Source: Pseudomonas izuensis (GTDB lineage: Bacteria; Pseudomonadota; Gammaproteobacteria; Pseudomonadales; Pseudomonadaceae). Taken from it: DNA of 64,000 bases. The translations under genes were made by a program, and so were the position numbers. The stretch lies in contig NZ_WTFT01000011.1 in assembly GCF_009861505.1 (NCBI RefSeq), positions 249,558-313,557 on the forward strand, written 5' to 3'. The notes beneath the pieces are model-generated. The model saw nothing but the letters and a program-made list of their open reading frames with translations. It had not been told where the DNA came from and made no database searches. Shown in pieces: positions 63,609-64,000 of the stretch. Numbering within the stretch: the first letter of the stretch is position 1; each line of letters begins with the position of its first letter.

Positions 63609-64000
63609 TTAGCCACCGAGGTACGCGTCACGCACTTTCGGATCGGTCAGCAGCGCTTCACCGGTGCCTGTCATCACGACGCGGCCGTTCTCCAGAACAT
63701 AGGCTCGGTCAGCGATTTTCAGCGCCTGGTTGGCGTTCTGCTCGACCAGGAACACCGTTACACCGTCCTTGCGCAGTTGTTCGATGATGTCGAAGATCTG
63801 CTGGATGATGATCGGTGCCAGGCCCAGCGACGGTTCGTCGAGCAGCAGCAGCTTGGGCTTGCTCATCAGTGCACGGCCGATGGCGAGCATTTGCTGTTCG
63901 CCGCCGGACATGGTGCCGCCGCGCTGATTGAAACGTTCTTTCAGGCGTGGGAAAAGTCCGAGGACCTTGTCCATCTGTTCCTGATAGTCGCCTTTCGCGG
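63609..64000 (-). CDS. livF: Branched-chain amino-acid ABC transporter ATP-binding protein LivF (partial)
   Basis: Only the C-terminal 130 or so codons are in the window; the frame continues past 64000. The signature TMSGGEQQMLAIGRALM, Walker B LLLLDEPSLGLAP and the H-loop replaced by FLVEQNANQAL identify LivF. The ATG at 63972 is internal, because the residues before it (AKGDYQEQMDKVLGLFP) match the family. Confidence 0.92.
   Translation of the reverse strand, partial: AKGDYQEQMDKVLGLFPRLKERFNQRGGTMSGGEQQMLAIGRALMSKPKLLLLDEPSLGLAPIIIQQIFDIIEQLRKDGVTVFLVEQNANQALKIADRAYVLENGRVVMTGTGEALLTDPKVRDAYLGG

Overview
The window is chromosomal DNA from a Pseudomonas of the P. fluorescens complex. The evidence is gene content and order typical of the genus (recA-recX, erdR-dgkA, divergent finR/fpr, an RhlG-type reductase, mprF with its AcvB/VirJ partner, a QuiP-type acylase), high GC, and many REP-type palindrome pairs between genes. 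No CRISPR array, insertion sequence or rRNA operon is visible. Nothing was searched against a database; family names rest on recognised motifs and on memory of the families.

Layout. Bases 1-2917 are a small bacteriocin/lysis island: the end of a phage-type S24 repressor, an operator-like cluster of TGCAT motifs over a good promoter, a structured leader ending in a terminator-like hairpin, a Com-type zinc-finger gene, a lectin-like bacteriocin (llpA), a holin and a GH19 endolysin. It lies directly before cinA-recA-recX, a known docking site for R-tailocins, but no tail genes remain. Bases 2998-9600 hold cinA, recA, recX, a LOG-family protein, a PA3611-like secreted protein, TapT, the acetate regulator ErdR and DgkA. 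Bases 9594-16775 hold finR/fpr, TrmO, RhlG, a pseudouridine synthase, an acetyltransferase and RimO. Bases 17065-31660 hold Kup, the aminoacyl-phosphatidylglycerol operon (mprF and its hydrolase), two initiator tRNAs, Pol IV, ProS, AmpG, an alkyltransferase-like protein and a cold-shock protein.

Bases 32013-42708 hold Dcd, a polar amino-acid ABC transporter with an AstE/M14-like enzyme inside the operon, a QuiP-like acylase, an isochorismatase-like protein with Ser at the nucleophile position, and two SEC-C proteins. Bases 42899-46170 hold two paralogous OmpA/TSP3 lipoproteins whose leaders each fold the ribosome-binding site into a hairpin, then DUF1145, a collagen-like protein and CopD. Bases 46270-54171 hold DinG, an agarase-like glycoside hydrolase, a serine hydrolase, an OmpA protein with a histone-like tail, and PdxH. 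Bases 55117-56519 encode a colicin-E3-type ribonuclease toxin and a putative immunity protein, set off by a sharp fall in GC. The rest holds NhaA, PLP and FAD enzymes, an atypical SDR with a divergent LysR, and the start of a LivF gene.

How it fits together. Three SOS genes (recA, dinB, dinG) carry CTG-N10-CAG boxes, and the bacteriocin island sits beside recA under a LexA-fold-type repressor, so DNA damage probably links repair to bacteriocin release. Envelope functions are numerous: MprF/AcvB lipid charge, AmpG muropeptide import, OmpA-type wall anchors, and glycine-zipper and WHy lipoproteins. The strongest leads for new biology are the tail-less llpA/lysis island with its leader RNA, the paired SD-sequestering hairpins, and the E3-type toxin with an unfamiliar immunity partner.
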